A stretch of DNA of 39,092 bases from an uncultured Enterorhabdus sp. (lineage in GTDB: Bacteria; Actinomycetota; Coriobacteriia; Coriobacteriales; Eggerthellaceae): NCBI GenBank assembly GCA_947573925.1, contig CANPHS010000007.1, forward strand, positions 1-39,092. The letters are read 5' to 3'. Under the pieces are notes generated by a model. It searched no databases. It was not told the DNA's origin and worked only from the letters and a program-made list of their open reading frames with translations. The number at the start of each line of letters is the position of its first letter. Position 1 is the first letter of the stretch. The translations under genes were made by a program, and so were the position numbers. Below are positions 7,704 to 16,032 of this stretch, piece by piece.

Positions 7704-8978
7704 ATGTCCCACGCCGCCAAGCCCCATCGCCTGCTGTACTTCATCGTGGCCTTCGTGTTGCTCATGTTCTTCGGGCTCATTTACGCCTGGTCGCTGTTCG
7801 TCGACCCCCTGGAAGCGGAATTCGGTTGGGACCGATCGGCCACGTCAGTGGTGTTCACCCTGTCCATCATCACCTTCTGCGCCGGCATGCTGGTGGCCGG
7901 CGTGCTGGAGGAGCGCACCTCGCCGCGCACGGTCATGCTCATCACGGCGGCCTGCCTGGGCGCGGGGCTCGTGGCCTCGGCGTTCACCGAGTCGCTGCCC
8001 TTCATTTACGCCACCTACGGCATTCTGGTCGGCGCGGGCGTGGGCCTCGGCACCGACTGCGTCATGTCCGTCACGCTGAAATGGTTCCCCGACAAGCAGG
8101 GCCTGGCCTCCGGGGCCATGCTCATGGGTTTCGGCGGGGGCACCATGCTGCTGTCACCGGTGGTCACCGCCATGCTCGGCGCCCTCGGCTGGCGCATGAC
8201 CTTCGGGGTATTGGGCGTGGTGTTCACGGCGCTGGTGGCCGCGGCGGCCTTCGTCATGAAGCTGCCCACGGCAGAATACGTAGCGCCTCTGCTGGAGAAG
8301 GCCCGGAAGAGCGCCGTGGTGGCCGCGGTGGATATGAACGGCCGCGAAATGGTGCGCACCCGCGCCTTCTGGATGTTCATGGTATACCTGATGCTCGTCA
8401 CCTGCGGCGGCTTGGCCCTCATCAGCCAGGCGGTGCCCGCGGCCATGGAGCTGCTCATGGGCAGCGCAGCCACCGGGGCCGCAGCGGGGGCGGCGGGCGC
8501 GGCCCTGCCCGAAGCCGAGGCCCTCATGCTGGCCACGGCGGCCATGGGCAGCGTGTCGGCCATGAACGGGCTCGGGCGCCTTATCAACGGCTTCGTGTGG
8601 GACCGGTTCGGCTACCGCGTGTGCCTCACCTTCATCGCCGTGGCCTTCGCCGTGGGCATGCTGCTGTGCGCCTTCGCCATGATGGGCGGCAACTTCCCGC
8701 TGCTCGTGGCCGGGTTCATGCTGCTCGGGTTCATGTACGGTGCCAACATGTGCTCCATGTCCACCATGGTGGGCACCTTCTTCGGCCCGAAATACTACGG
8801 CATCAACTACGCCATCGCCACCTGCCAGATGATCCCCGCCGCCATCATCGGCCCGCAGATCCTGGCCCTGTCCCAGATGGGCTCGGGCAGCTACCTCGGC
8901 GCCTTCTGGGTCTTCTTCGCCGTCGCCCTGGCCGCCCTCGTTGTGTCGTTCTTCATCAAGCCCCCGAAGCAGGCCTAA
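7704..8978 (+). CDS. MFS transporter, oxalate/formate antiporter (OFA) type
   Basis: 424-aa, 12-helix carrier. The first helix and loop GLIYAWSLFVDPLEAEFGW match the OxlT/OFA branch of the major facilitator family, which exchanges small carboxylates. The central loop (about residues 195-225) is charged. The ORF track starts 25 codons upstream; ATG 7704 is chosen because AAGGGGGA precedes it by four bases and it places the first helix at the normal distance. A separate Ala/Gly-rich insert (AATGAAAGAAGAALPEAEA) lies at the start of the second half, between two helices. The gene stands alone between a terminator and the iteron repeats, so no enzyme neighbour identifies its substrate. Confidence 0.85.
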   Translation: MSHAAKPHRLLYFIVAFVLLMFFGLIYAWSLFVDPLEAEFGWDRSATSVVFTLSIITFCAGMLVAGVLEERTSPRTVMLITAACLGAGLVASAFTESLPFIYATYGILVGAGVGLGTDCVMSVTLKWFPDKQGLASGAMLMGFGGGTMLLSPVVTAMLGALGWRMTFGVLGVVFTALVAAAAFVMKLPTAEYVAPLLEKARKSAVVAAVDMNGREMVRTRAFWMFMVYLMLVTCGGLALISQAVPAAMELLMGSAATGAAAGAAGAALPEAEALMLATAAMGSVSAMNGLGRLINGFVWDRFGYRVCLTFIAVAFAVGMLLCAFAMMGGNFPLLVAGFMLLGFMYGANMCSMSTMVGTFFGPKYYGINYAIATCQMIPAAIIGPQILALSQMGSGSYLGAFWVFFAVALAALVVSFFIKPPKQA

Positions 8979-9038
8979 ACCATTTAGGATGCCGGCATGC
9001 CGATGGGAGAGCGGTTTCCCAGACAGGGCCCAATCACC

Positions 9039-9191
9039 TCACACCACCAGTCCCGCGAGGCCTGAATCTTATTTGCTTCTTATTTGCTTCGTTGGAGCGA
9101 AAATCGGTCTTTTTGAAAGGTGAAAATCAGAATCCCCAGTTCAACGCTTTGTCATGAACGAAAATCTTATTTGCTTCTTATTTGCTTCGTT
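9039..9191. repeat. Left copy of a ~125-bp direct repeat with 11-bp iterons
   Basis: Matches 10681-10802 almost base for base (GGCCTGAAT.TTATTTGCTTC.TTATTTGCTTC.GTTGGA.CGAAAATCGG, then the GTTCAACGC and ATGA blocks). It contains four TTATTTGCTTC iterons at 9069-9079, 9080-9090, 9167-9177 and 9178-9188. Similarity to the right copy continues about 20 bp further left (ACCAGTCCCGCGAGGCCTGAAT against ACCAGCCCCACTGGGCCTGAAT), that is, into the last codons of the regulator gene. This copy may therefore keep the tail of a lost duplicate. Confidence 0.85.
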
Positions 9192-9201
9192 GAGGTAAAA
9201 T
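9171..9201 (+). promoter_or_regulatory. Probable promoter of the AlbA_2 regulator, overlapped by iterons
   Basis: TAAAAT at 9196-9201 is a good -10. The best -35 (TTGCTT, 9171-9176, 19-bp spacer) is made of iteron sequence. A protein bound to the iterons would block or recruit polymerase here. Confidence 0.45.
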
Positions 9202-9226
9202 CGTTGCAGTCGAAGAAAGGAACTCC

Positions 9227-10687
9227 ATGCCGAGCAATCTGGAAACCCTCATAGAGAACCTCGCGAAGCTTCCCGCCGAAAACGAGTACGTCGAATTCAA
9301 GGAGAACTTCGCAGAGCCCGAAAGAGAGGGGCGCGACATATCGGCACTCGCCAATTCCGCCGCCTATCATGACGCGCGTTTCGCTTACAAAGTCTGGGGC
9401 GTACATGACGGCACCCACAAAATCGTCGGCACGGCATTTCGCCCCCACAAGGAAAAGGTCGGCAATGCTCCGCTCGTCATGTGGCTCAAGCAGAACCTCA
9501 GTGACAACGCCGGCTTTGAATTCGAGGAAGGCAGTCATCGGGACAAAGACATCGTGGTATTGAGAATATGGCCGGCACTCCACCACCCCGTCGAATTCCA
9601 GCACCAAGCCTATCTCCGGAAAGGCTCCCATACCCACAAGGTCAAATCGGGTTCGCTGGACGAAAACGAACTCTGGAGCCATATCCAAAAGCAAGATTTC
9701 GAAGGCCAGACGGCCGCCGAGGGGCTCTCGCCCGAGCAGGCACTCGAACTCCTTGACGCCAACCGATACTTTGATTTGACGGGAATTCCCCGGCCCTCGT
9801 CTCCCGATGAAGTTCTCCATTATCTGGCCGCTGAGAAGCTGCTGGCTCTGGAAGACGACGGCACCGTGACCATTGCCAATGCAGGAGCGCTGCTCTTTGC
9901 CAAAAATCTTGACGATTTCGCATCTGTCAAACGGAAGAAGATCCGCGTCTCGAAATACGAAGGCAAAGGAAGGTCGGCGCCGCGCAGCGAGCGGGAGTTC
10001 AAGGCGGGGTATGCGCTGGAGCTGGACGCCGTGTACAACTATTTGGAAGGCATGCTGGAACTGCCCGACATGATTAACGGAGTGCGGCGGGAAAGGCGCA
10101 CGGCTTACTCTGAAATTGCATTGAGAGAACTCATCGTCAATGCGCTTATCCATCAGAATCTTGCCATCCGCGGGGCAGGGCCGCTCATTGAGATCTTCGA
10201 CAACCGGATAGAGATAACCAATCCCGGCGCACCGCTCATCCAAGTCGAACGGCTCGTCAACGACCCGCCACGCTCGCGCAACGAAGTGCTTTCCGCCCTC
10301 ATGCGTCGATTCAGCTACTGCGAGGAATCGGGCACCGGCTGGGATAAAGTCATTGAGGGATGCGAGCTTTGCCATGCTCCAGCCCCCAAAATTGAAGTGC
10401 AGACCGAGGGAAGCGACAGCATGCGCGTTGTCCTCTTCCAGCCGCGCGAGTTCAAGAGCCTGGCTTTGCAAGAGCGGCTCGATGCCTGCTACTGGCACGC
10501 GTGCATTCAGCTTGCCAATCGCGAATATGTGAGCAACGCCACCCTGCGCGAGCGATTCGGACTGGAATCCTCGAAGACGGCCCAAATATCGCGCCTCATC
10601 AAGGAGGCAGTAGCCGCTGGAATCATTAAACCCGTGGACGCCGAGGCATCGCAAAAGTTCATGCGCTACCAGCCCCACTGGGCCTGA
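9227..10687 (+). CDS. AlbA_2 / HATPase-type transcriptional regulator (RecG-like, Schlafen-AlbA domain)
   Basis: 486-aa cytosolic protein. An N-terminal AlbA_2 domain carries the EYVEFKENF motif (residues 20-28). A GHKL-type ATPase region shows ELIVNALIHQN (301-311), DNRIEITNPG (325-334) and ESGTGWDKV (367-375). A C-terminal winged helix (about 425-480, NREYVSNATLRERFGLESSKTAQISRLIKEAV) follows. The family is annotated as putative DNA-binding or RecG-like regulators; the biological role is mostly unknown. AAAGGA precedes the ATG. The gene is enclosed by direct repeats, and iterons overlap its promoter, which points to autoregulation. Lower G+C and more A/T-ended codons than the flanking genes suggest acquisition. 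Confidence 0.85.
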   Translation: MPSNLETLIENLAKLPAENEYVEFKENFAEPEREGRDISALANSAAYHDARFAYKVWGVHDGTHKIVGTAFRPHKEKVGNAPLVMWLKQNLSDNAGFEFEEGSHRDKDIVVLRIWPALHHPVEFQHQAYLRKGSHTHKVKSGSLDENELWSHIQKQDFEGQTAAEGLSPEQALELLDANRYFDLTGIPRPSSPDEVLHYLAAEKLLALEDDGTVTIANAGALLFAKNLDDFASVKRKKIRVSKYEGKGRSAPRSEREFKAGYALELDAVYNYLEGMLELPDMINGVRRERRTAYSEIALRELIVNALIHQNLAIRGAGPLIEIFDNRIEITNPGAPLIQVERLVNDPPRSRNEVLSALMRRFSYCEESGTGWDKVIEGCELCHAPAPKIEVQTEGSDSMRVVLFQPREFKSLALQERLDACYWHACIQLANREYVSNATLRERFGLESSKTAQISRLIKEAVAAGIIKPVDAEASQKFMRYQPHWA

Positions 10688-10802
10688 ATTTTATTTGCTT
10701 CTTATTTGCTTCGTTGGAACGAAAATCGGCCTTTTTGAAAGGCAGAAAATAGAATTCGCAGTTCAACGCCTTGTCTTTCATGAAAATCTTATTTGCTTCG
10801 TT
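10681..10802. repeat. Right copy of the direct repeat with 11-bp iterons
   Basis: Homologous to 9059-9191. Three TTATTTGCTTC iterons lie at 10691-10701, 10702-10712 and 10789-10799; the second member of the distal pair is missing. The stop codon of the regulator gene lies inside the repeat. Confidence 0.85.
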
Positions 10803-10825
10803 AACTGACAAGAAGGGATCGATCC

Positions 10826-10860
10826 AATAAAAGACCGCCTGCGCGATGGGGCGCGGGCGG
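10826..10860 (-). terminator. Rho-independent terminator of the small membrane protein gene
   Basis: On the minus strand CCGCCCGCGC, a short loop and GCGCAGGCGG form a 10-bp stem with one wobble pair, followed by TCTTTTATT. Confidence 0.8.
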
Positions 10861-10917
10861 CTTTGCGAACTGAGGGACGACTTTGCGGGGCGAAAGCGGC
10901 CTTGGCGGAGGCGTCGG

Positions 10918-11451
10918 TTAGCGATCCTTGTTGGAGCACAGAAGCAGGATGCCGGCTACCAGGGAGCAGAAGATGAGGGTGCATACGCCGAAGGCGACGG
11001 TGTTGGCCTTGGTGCCCTTGTAGATGCCCCAGCAGATGACGGTCATGGGGATCATCCACGCGAGCGGAACGATGAGCCAGCAGGAGCCCACGAGCGACAG
11101 CACGCAGAAGATGAACGCCACGAGGCGCAGGTTGCGGTCGGTGTCGGTCATGGGGTACAGCGCCGTCGGCGCGGCGGCGGCCACGGGCTGGGCGTACACC
11201 TGCTGGTAGGCCGGCTGCGGCTGTTCGTAGGTGGCCTGGTAGGGCTGCTGGCCGCAGGGCTGCTGGGCACCATAGCCGTAAGGCTGTTGAGTGGCACCCG
11301 TGGCCGAGCCTTGGCAGGGATCGTAAGCGCCTTGGGCCGCTTCATAGGTCTGACCGGCAGCAGCCTGGGCCTGCTGCTCAGCCTGAGCCGGATCGGGGGC
11401 GGCTGGCGGTTCGGGCATCGTGCCGAAGGGGTTGTTCTGCGAATCGGTCAT
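10918..11451 (-). CDS. Small membrane protein with Gln/Pro/Tyr-rich N-terminus
   Basis: 177 aa. Residues 1-100 are low-complexity Gln/Pro/Tyr/Ala (repeats such as QQPYG, QQPCGQQPYQ, PAYQQVYAQP) and probably disordered in the cytoplasm. Two or three hydrophobic segments follow (about 110-172), ending in a short CSNKDR tail. The layout is like DUF4190/TM2-type actinobacterial membrane proteins, but I cannot name a family. The ORF track begins 57 codons earlier; ATG 11451 has CCAGGAGG seven bases upstream and a possible -10 TATACT (minus strand, 11486-11491). No operon partner. Confidence 0.75.
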   Translation of the reverse strand: MTDSQNNPFGTMPEPPAAPDPAQAEQQAQAAAGQTYEAAQGAYDPCQGSATGATQQPYGYGAQQPCGQQPYQATYEQPQPAYQQVYAQPVAAAAPTALYPMTDTDRNLRLVAFIFCVLSLVGSCWLIVPLAWMIPMTVICWGIYKGTKANTVAFGVCTLIFCSLVAGILLLCSNKDR

Positions 11452-11624
11452 GGCAAAACCTCCTGGTTCGAAATATCTGCCACCCAGTATAGCCCCTTCC
11501 GCACTGGCCGTGGGCGCAATCTCCCTTTCATTCCCGTAAGAAAATGGGGTGCTCGAATGGAACGCCCTACCGGCCGGGTTGGTTGTCTCACTTCCCGATA
11601 CCGCCGCAAGCGATCCACGCATTT

Positions 11625-11712
11625 GACCGCCTTTTTACATCCCAAACGTACAAACCTTCCTGTCTTGTGCACATTTCGTCGAATGGGACGTACATTTGCA
11701 CGACTTTTTACA
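11625..11712. repeat. Dispersed intergenic repeat, copy A
   Basis: Core AAACGTACAAA-N34-CGTACATTTGCACG (11644-11702), flanked on both sides by CTTTTTACA(A/T)CC. A second copy with exactly the same 34-base spacing lies at 26065-26123. The inner 34 bases are poorly conserved. Confidence 0.65.
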
Positions 11713-11742
11713 ACCCGCTTCCCCGAAAACAAGCCGCCAGCA

Positions 11743-11773
11743 ACGAGAACCCGCGGGAGGGGCGGGTTCTCGT
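11743..11773. repeat. Perfect 12-bp inverted repeat downstream of the flavin reductase
   Basis: ACGAGAACCCGC and GCGGGTTCTCGT around a 7-base loop. With a second GC-rich hairpin at about 11850-11886 it fills the space after the reductase stop. Neither has a U-tract on the minus strand. The rest of the 11452-11886 gap holds copy A of the dispersed repeat and no gene. Confidence 0.5.
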
Positions 11774-11886
11774 GAGGGAGGGTATGGAAGACAGGACTCG
11801 AGCCGTGGCCGGGGTGCCGGGATTCGGTATCCCGGGCGCGTGCTATCCAGCGCCCCGGGGACGAACATCCCGGCGTCCCGGGCGCC

Positions 11887-13524
11887 TTACAGCCCGGCGA
11901 CGTGCTTGCCGGCCAGATAGCCGCCGGTGATGGCGCGGCCGATGGAGAGGCCGAGCACGTCCATGGGGTAGTCGACGCCGCCGTAGAAGCAGCCGGACAC
12001 GTTGCCCACGGCGAAGAGCCCCTCGATGGGCGTGTGCTCGTCGGCCTTCAGCACCTGGTTGTCGGCGTTCACGAGCAGGCCGCCAATGATGGCCGACAGA
12101 CCCATGCCGAACTCATGGGGCACTACCATGAACGGCGGCGTGTCGATGGCGCGCATGAAGGTGGGGTTCTTGCCGAAGTCGTCGTCGGAGCCCTTGGCGC
12201 AAAGCTCGTTGTAGCGGTCCACGGTGGCCTGCACGGCCGCGGCGTCCAGCTCGTAGGCACCGCTCTCAGCATCGGCGGCCATGGCGGCGCAGGCCTCGGC
12301 GATGGTCGCGCCCTCGTAGAACCACTTGCAGTTCGAGGCGTCGATCTCCGGGTCGATGGCCTTCCATTCCGCAATCTGGTCCTGCCACTTCGCGTCCACG
12401 ATGGTGTAGAGGTTGCCGGCCTTCGCGTCGCCGCCGGCCTCGTGGATGTACTCGCGTACGTAGTTGTTGAGGTAGCCCTGCATGGGGCCCTCGCACATGA
12501 AGCGCTCGCCCTTGGCGTTCACCAGCAGATGCGGGGTGTCCACGCGGCCGACGCGGGCGTCGTGGATCATCTTGGTGTGGGTGGTCGGCTCGATCTCGCC
12601 GCCGGCCCACACGCCCATCTTGTGGCCGTCGCCGGTGCGGTTCATTTGGCAGGGCGGGAACTCCTTGATGTCGGGGCAGTAGTAGGCCACCATCTCCGGA
12701 TCGCACTGGTAGTCGCCCGTGGCCAGGATAACGCCCTTGCTGGCGTTGAACAACACGTTTTGGCCATTCTCCTCGCACACCACGCCGGTCACGCGGCCGC
12801 CCTCATCGGTAACGAGCTGCTGGGCCGGGCAGCTGAAGAAGAAGTTGACGCCCGCCGCCTCGGCGCCCGGCGCGATGGCCTTCACCACCTCGTCGTGGCC
12901 GATGCGGAAGTAGGTGTTGGCGTGCAGGTACACGTCGTAGCCGTTGATGGTCAGCACGCGGTCGGCCTGGGGCTCGTCGGGGTTCACGTCGATGCCGCCG
13001 GCGGACGCGGCCTCCTTGAACCAGGCGAGGGCCTCGAAGGAGTTGTCGGCCCAGGCCTCGATGAGGGCGCGGTTGCTGCGGTGGTCGGCCAGCTTGATGA
13101 GATAGCTCACGAGGGCCTGCTTGCCGGCCTCGCTCGTCTGGTTGAGATCGACGCCGGCGGCCATGTTGCCCTGGGACGAGGGCGTGGCCTCCCGCTGCAC
13201 GCAGGCGATCTTCGCCCCGGCCTCGGCGGCAGACATCGCCGCGGCCATGCCGGACACGCCGGCGCCGACGACGACCACTTCAAAATCGCGGGTCTCGGCG
13301 ATGTCGGTAATGGGCTCGGGCGCAATGAGGAAGCTCGGGGTGCCGTCGGCGGCAGCGGACGGGGCGTCCTCGCCCGTGGCGGCCGTGGGCGTGCCCTGCT
13401 GCGGAGCGCAGCCGGCCAGCGAGGCGCCGGCCACAGCGGCGGTGGCCAAGCCGCCGAGCTTGAACAGGCCGCGGCGGCTGATGGCGGCGGACGGGGTGGT
13501 GGACTTGGTGAATTTCGCGTTCAT
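11887..13524 (-). CDS. Tat-exported FAD-dependent fumarate-reductase-like lipoprotein
   Basis: 545 aa. The N-terminus holds a twin-arginine signal (SRRGLFKLGG) followed by LAGC, a lipobox, so it should be an exported, membrane-anchored flavoprotein. The Rossmann FAD motif VVVGAGVSGMAAAMSAAEAG lies at about residues 85-105. The body matches the fumarate reductase/3-ketosteroid dehydrogenase FAD_binding_2 family, with a GMGLSAIIGGLLVN region before the C-terminal FAD contacts (GLFAVGNVSG, YPMDVLGLSIGRAITGG). No heme or FMN-binding domain is fused, so a separate electron donor is needed. GAGGAGGG precedes the ATG. It is divergent from a membrane LuxR regulator. In gut Eggerthellaceae such pairs reduce diverse organic acceptors; the substrate here is not deducible. 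Confidence 0.9.
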   Translation of the reverse strand: MNAKFTKSTTPSAAISRRGLFKLGGLATAAVAGASLAGCAPQQGTPTAATGEDAPSAAADGTPSFLIAPEPITDIAETRDFEVVVVGAGVSGMAAAMSAAEAGAKIACVQREATPSSQGNMAAGVDLNQTSEAGKQALVSYLIKLADHRSNRALIEAWADNSFEALAWFKEAASAGGIDVNPDEPQADRVLTINGYDVYLHANTYFRIGHDEVVKAIAPGAEAAGVNFFFSCPAQQLVTDEGGRVTGVVCEENGQNVLFNASKGVILATGDYQCDPEMVAYYCPDIKEFPPCQMNRTGDGHKMGVWAGGEIEPTTHTKMIHDARVGRVDTPHLLVNAKGERFMCEGPMQGYLNNYVREYIHEAGGDAKAGNLYTIVDAKWQDQIAEWKAIDPEIDASNCKWFYEGATIAEACAAMAADAESGAYELDAAAVQATVDRYNELCAKGSDDDFGKNPTFMRAIDTPPFMVVPHEFGMGLSAIIGGLLVNADNQVLKADEHTPIEGLFAVGNVSGCFYGGVDYPMDVLGLSIGRAITGGYLAGKHVAGL

Positions 13525-13710
13525 GGGGAACCCTCCTCTGGTTCGCTTTCCCTCCCGCCGCGCCGGGGCTTTTGCCTGCGGGGGATCTCCCGAGGGCTCG
13601 CTTCCGGCGAGGCTCCTCAGTGCTTTCCGTCCCCGTGGCGCGGCGGCTTTGCTGGGACGAACTATGCCCCTCGGGGCGGTCGCTGCGCATCGCCCGCCGG
13701 GGCGTTTCGC

Positions 13711-13728
13711 TGTTTATCTTTGTAAACA
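13711..13728. promoter_or_regulatory. Inverted repeat TGTTTA-N6-TAAACA, candidate operator
   Basis: Perfect 6-bp arms in the divergent region, 187 bp upstream of the flavin reductase start. Its TTTACA half could serve as a minus-strand -35. Confidence 0.4.
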
Positions 13729-13746
13729 GGCGGCATAAACACCCTG

Positions 13747-13785
13747 TTTTCCCGGGAAACGCCGTGACCGCATTCCCCGGGAAAA
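13747..13785. promoter_or_regulatory. Paired palindromes TTTTCCCGGGAAA / TTCCCCGGGAAAA
   Basis: Two copies of a TTCCC(C)GGGAAA palindrome (13747-13759 and 13773-13785) lie 36-74 bp upstream of the TATAAT at 13821. This position suits activator or autoregulator binding in the divergent luxR/flavin reductase control region. Confidence 0.5.
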
Positions 13786-13820
13786 CCGCCGTGTCGCCCG
13801 GGAGGGGCCGCACGGCACGC

Positions 13821-13826
13821 TATAAT
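13821..13826 (+). promoter_or_regulatory. -10 element of the LuxR regulator gene
   Basis: Consensus TATAAT with no recognisable -35 at 17 bp (GC-rich there). This suggests a promoter that needs an activator. Confidence 0.5.
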
Positions 13827-13911
13827 GGGTGCGGGCCGCGGGGAATGCGGAGGTTCTCGCCATCCACCGGCCGTCTTCGGGGACTCATTGGGAAGGAGAG
13901 AGGGGGGCGCC

Positions 13912-15333
13912 ATGACCCACGGCACCGATTCCACCGCGCCGCGCTCGCTCGGCGCCCTGCTGGACATGCCGCTGGCGTTCCTCGGCTTCGCCCTGTGGCG
14001 GGCCTGGGTATCGCTCACCTACGCGAACCCCTCCATCCCCATGCCCGTGAACGCCGAGGCGGGCCAGTTCTTCTACGACGTGGTGCTGTCGATCACCGCC
14101 ATTGCCATCGCCCTGTTCGCGCGGCGCATCGCGCCTTTGGCGGCTCGGCGGTTCATATACCCGGCCATCGCGCTGCTGCTCGCCTTCTCCATGGCGGCGA
14201 ACGTGGCCGCCGTGGCCCAACCGTCGCTTGCCAGCCCCCTCGCCGTTCCCGCTACCCTGACCGGAGGCGTGGGATCGGCCCTGCTCATCCTGCTTTGGTG
14301 CGAGCTGTACAGCTGCCTGGCCGCTCCACGCGTGGCCCTGTACTACACGCTTTCGCTCATGGGCGGCGTGGCCCTCTCCTACCTGCTGGAGGGGTTCCGC
14401 GACGGCTACCTCTACGGCGTCCTCGCGGTGCTGCCGGCCCTTTCCGCCGCCCTGGCGTGGCGCTGCTGGCGCCGTTACGTGCCCGTGGAAGACCGCCCCG
14501 CCCCATCGCAGCGGCGGCTCGTTCCCTGGAAGTTCTTCCTCATTCTGGCCCTGTTCGAGCTGGTGGCCAGCTACAGCCGCGCCCACCTGGGCGATCAGTA
14601 CGCCTCGCTCATCGGCTCCCATTCCACCTGGACCACAGCCGTCGGCGGCCTCATCCTGTTCGTGTGGGTGTGGTGGTTCTCCGACCGATTGCCCCTGTCG
14701 GCTCTGTACCGGGCGCCAGCCATCATCATCTGCTGCGGCCTTCTAGCCGTGCCCCTGTTCGGCCTGGGCGGCAGCATCCTCGGCAGTTTCTGCACAGCCG
14801 TAGGTGTTACCCTGTTCAACGCCATCGTGTTCCTGTTCCTTTGCGACATTGCGAAGCGCTTCGGCGTGAACGCCCTTCTGCTGTTCGGCATTGAGGAGGC
14901 GCTGCTACTCGTGGGCTGGGCCGGCCGCGGAGCCGCCCTGGCGCTGGACGGCCAGGGGCTCTTCGGCACCCTGGGCCCGGCGGTGGGCGCGGTGGTCGGC
15001 GTGGCGGTGATTGCCCTGGTTACCGCCCTGGTGCTGAACAAGCGAGAGGTGGACGAACGCTGGGGCATCGCCTTCATGGGGAAGCGGCCGCCCGAGGAAA
15101 CCGAGCGCACGCGCCTGGCGCGCCGCTGCGCCGAGGTGGCCGAACGGGGGCGACTCACCCCGCGCGAGCGGGAGGTGATGGAGCTTCTGGCCCAGGGCAA
15201 GTCGCTGTCGGGGGTGGCCGGCGAGCTCATCATCGCCGAGGGCACCGCCAAGGCCCACACCCGCCACATCTACGAGAAGCTGGGCATCAACACCCGCCAG
15301 GAGCTGCTGGACCTACTGATGGCGGAACAGTAG
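13912..15333 (+). CDS. LuxR-family regulator with polytopic membrane domain
   Basis: 473 aa. Residues about 15-385 contain around ten to twelve hydrophobic segments resembling an MFS-like sensor. The C-terminus (about 410-473) is a LuxR/GerE helix-turn-helix with LTPREREVMELLAQGKS, VAGELIIAEGTAKAHTRHIYEKLGI and NTRQELLDLL. The ATG at 13912 is taken because a purine-rich AGGAGAGAGGGGGG lies just upstream; the ORF track start is 29 codons earlier without support. It is divergent from the Tat flavin reductase, the common genetic arrangement for control of a neighbouring respiratory reductase. The membrane domain is expected to sense the substrate. Its 3' end overlaps the convergent NTPase gene by 47 bp. 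Confidence 0.88.
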   Translation: MTHGTDSTAPRSLGALLDMPLAFLGFALWRAWVSLTYANPSIPMPVNAEAGQFFYDVVLSITAIAIALFARRIAPLAARRFIYPAIALLLAFSMAANVAAVAQPSLASPLAVPATLTGGVGSALLILLWCELYSCLAAPRVALYYTLSLMGGVALSYLLEGFRDGYLYGVLAVLPALSAALAWRCWRRYVPVEDRPAPSQRRLVPWKFFLILALFELVASYSRAHLGDQYASLIGSHSTWTTAVGGLILFVWVWWFSDRLPLSALYRAPAIIICCGLLAVPLFGLGGSILGSFCTAVGVTLFNAIVFLFLCDIAKRFGVNALLLFGIEEALLLVGWAGRGAALALDGQGLFGTLGPAVGAVVGVAVIALVTALVLNKREVDERWGIAFMGKRPPEETERTRLARRCAEVAERGRLTPREREVMELLAQGKSLSGVAGELIIAEGTAKAHTRHIYEKLGINTRQELLDLLMAEQ

Positions 15334-15946
15334 GGAGTGCGCCCCTGCACGCCGAAAGGACGGCGGCGCGGCCGGTGGCGTCGGGAGCGATACGGGTGCA
15401 GTTGGGCCAGGCCGGGGCGAGGAGGGCTTCGACGTCGTCGGCCAGATAGTCGCGCACCACCACGAGGGCGTGGGGAAAGGCGGCCGTGGAGCCCCGGCGC
15501 AGAAGGCGCACCGCCGACGTAAGGCCTTCGCCGCGCCAGACTTCCAGGCGGCCGAGCTCATCGACGACGAGCAGGCCGGGGATAGGAGTAGCCGCCTGCT
15601 GGGCCAATCCATCGAAATGGGCGTTTACCTGGGCGATGGCGTCGTCGGCGATATGCCAGGCCAGCTCGGCGCGGGCCGCTTGGCTGGTTTCGTCGAAGGT
15701 GCCGTCGGCCCGGGCCAAGTCGCCGCGCCGCGCGAAGGGGATGCGCTCGCCACCCGGTAGGAGCACGTTGTCGATGCCGAGTTTCTCATAGCCGTTCCCG
15801 TCGGCTCGCTCGCCCGCAGACGGCACCCATTGTCCCGGGGCCAACACGCCGGCCACGGGCACGCCGCGCCCGGCCAGGTCGGCCGCGAGCGACTCCAGCC
15901 AGCGGGTCTTCCCGGTTTGCACCTCACCGGTCAGCAGGAACAGCAT
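15287..15946 (-). CDS. THEP1-like nucleoside-triphosphatase
   Basis: 219-aa P-loop protein. Walker A is GEVQTGKT (residues 7-14) and Walker B VVDELGRLE (127-135), the layout of the THEP1/NTPase_1 family, which hydrolyses NTPs with low turnover and unknown physiological target. AAAGGGA precedes the ATG. It follows the DUF364 gene on the same strand after an 86-bp gap with a hairpin. Its 3' end runs 47 bp into the convergent luxR gene. In anaerobes such NTPases sit near metal or molybdopterin genes, so a link with the neighbouring metal-handling genes is possible but not shown. Confidence 0.75.
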   Translation of the reverse strand: MLFLLTGEVQTGKTRWLESLAADLAGRGVPVAGVLAPGQWVPSAGERADGNGYEKLGIDNVLLPGGERIPFARRGDLARADGTFDETSQAARAELAWHIADDAIAQVNAHFDGLAQQAATPIPGLLVVDELGRLEVWRGEGLTSAVRLLRRGSTAAFPHALVVVRDYLADDVEALLAPAWPNCTRIAPDATGRAAVLSACRGALPTVPPSVGPAAPGGC

Positions 15947-15974
15947 CGGCCGAATCCCTTTCCTTCCAAAACAA

Positions 15975-16030
15975 GCGAGACGATGGGGGCGCGGGCTGCT
16001 GCCCCCGCCCGCCTCCGCCGGGCATCTCGC
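15975..16030 (-). terminator. Hairpin terminator after the DUF364 gene
   Basis: Outer arms GCGAGA / TCTCGC enclose further GC-rich pairing (GGGGGC / GCCCCC). Read on the minus strand the hairpin is followed by TTGTTTTGG. It probably reduces read-through into the NTPase gene. Confidence 0.5.
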
Positions 16031-16032
16031 GC

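Noticed and set aside
9067-9191. Insertion-sequence ends for the 9 kb repeats
   Set aside because: The repeats are direct, not inverted, enclose no transposase, and hold internal iterons, so an IS is not supported.
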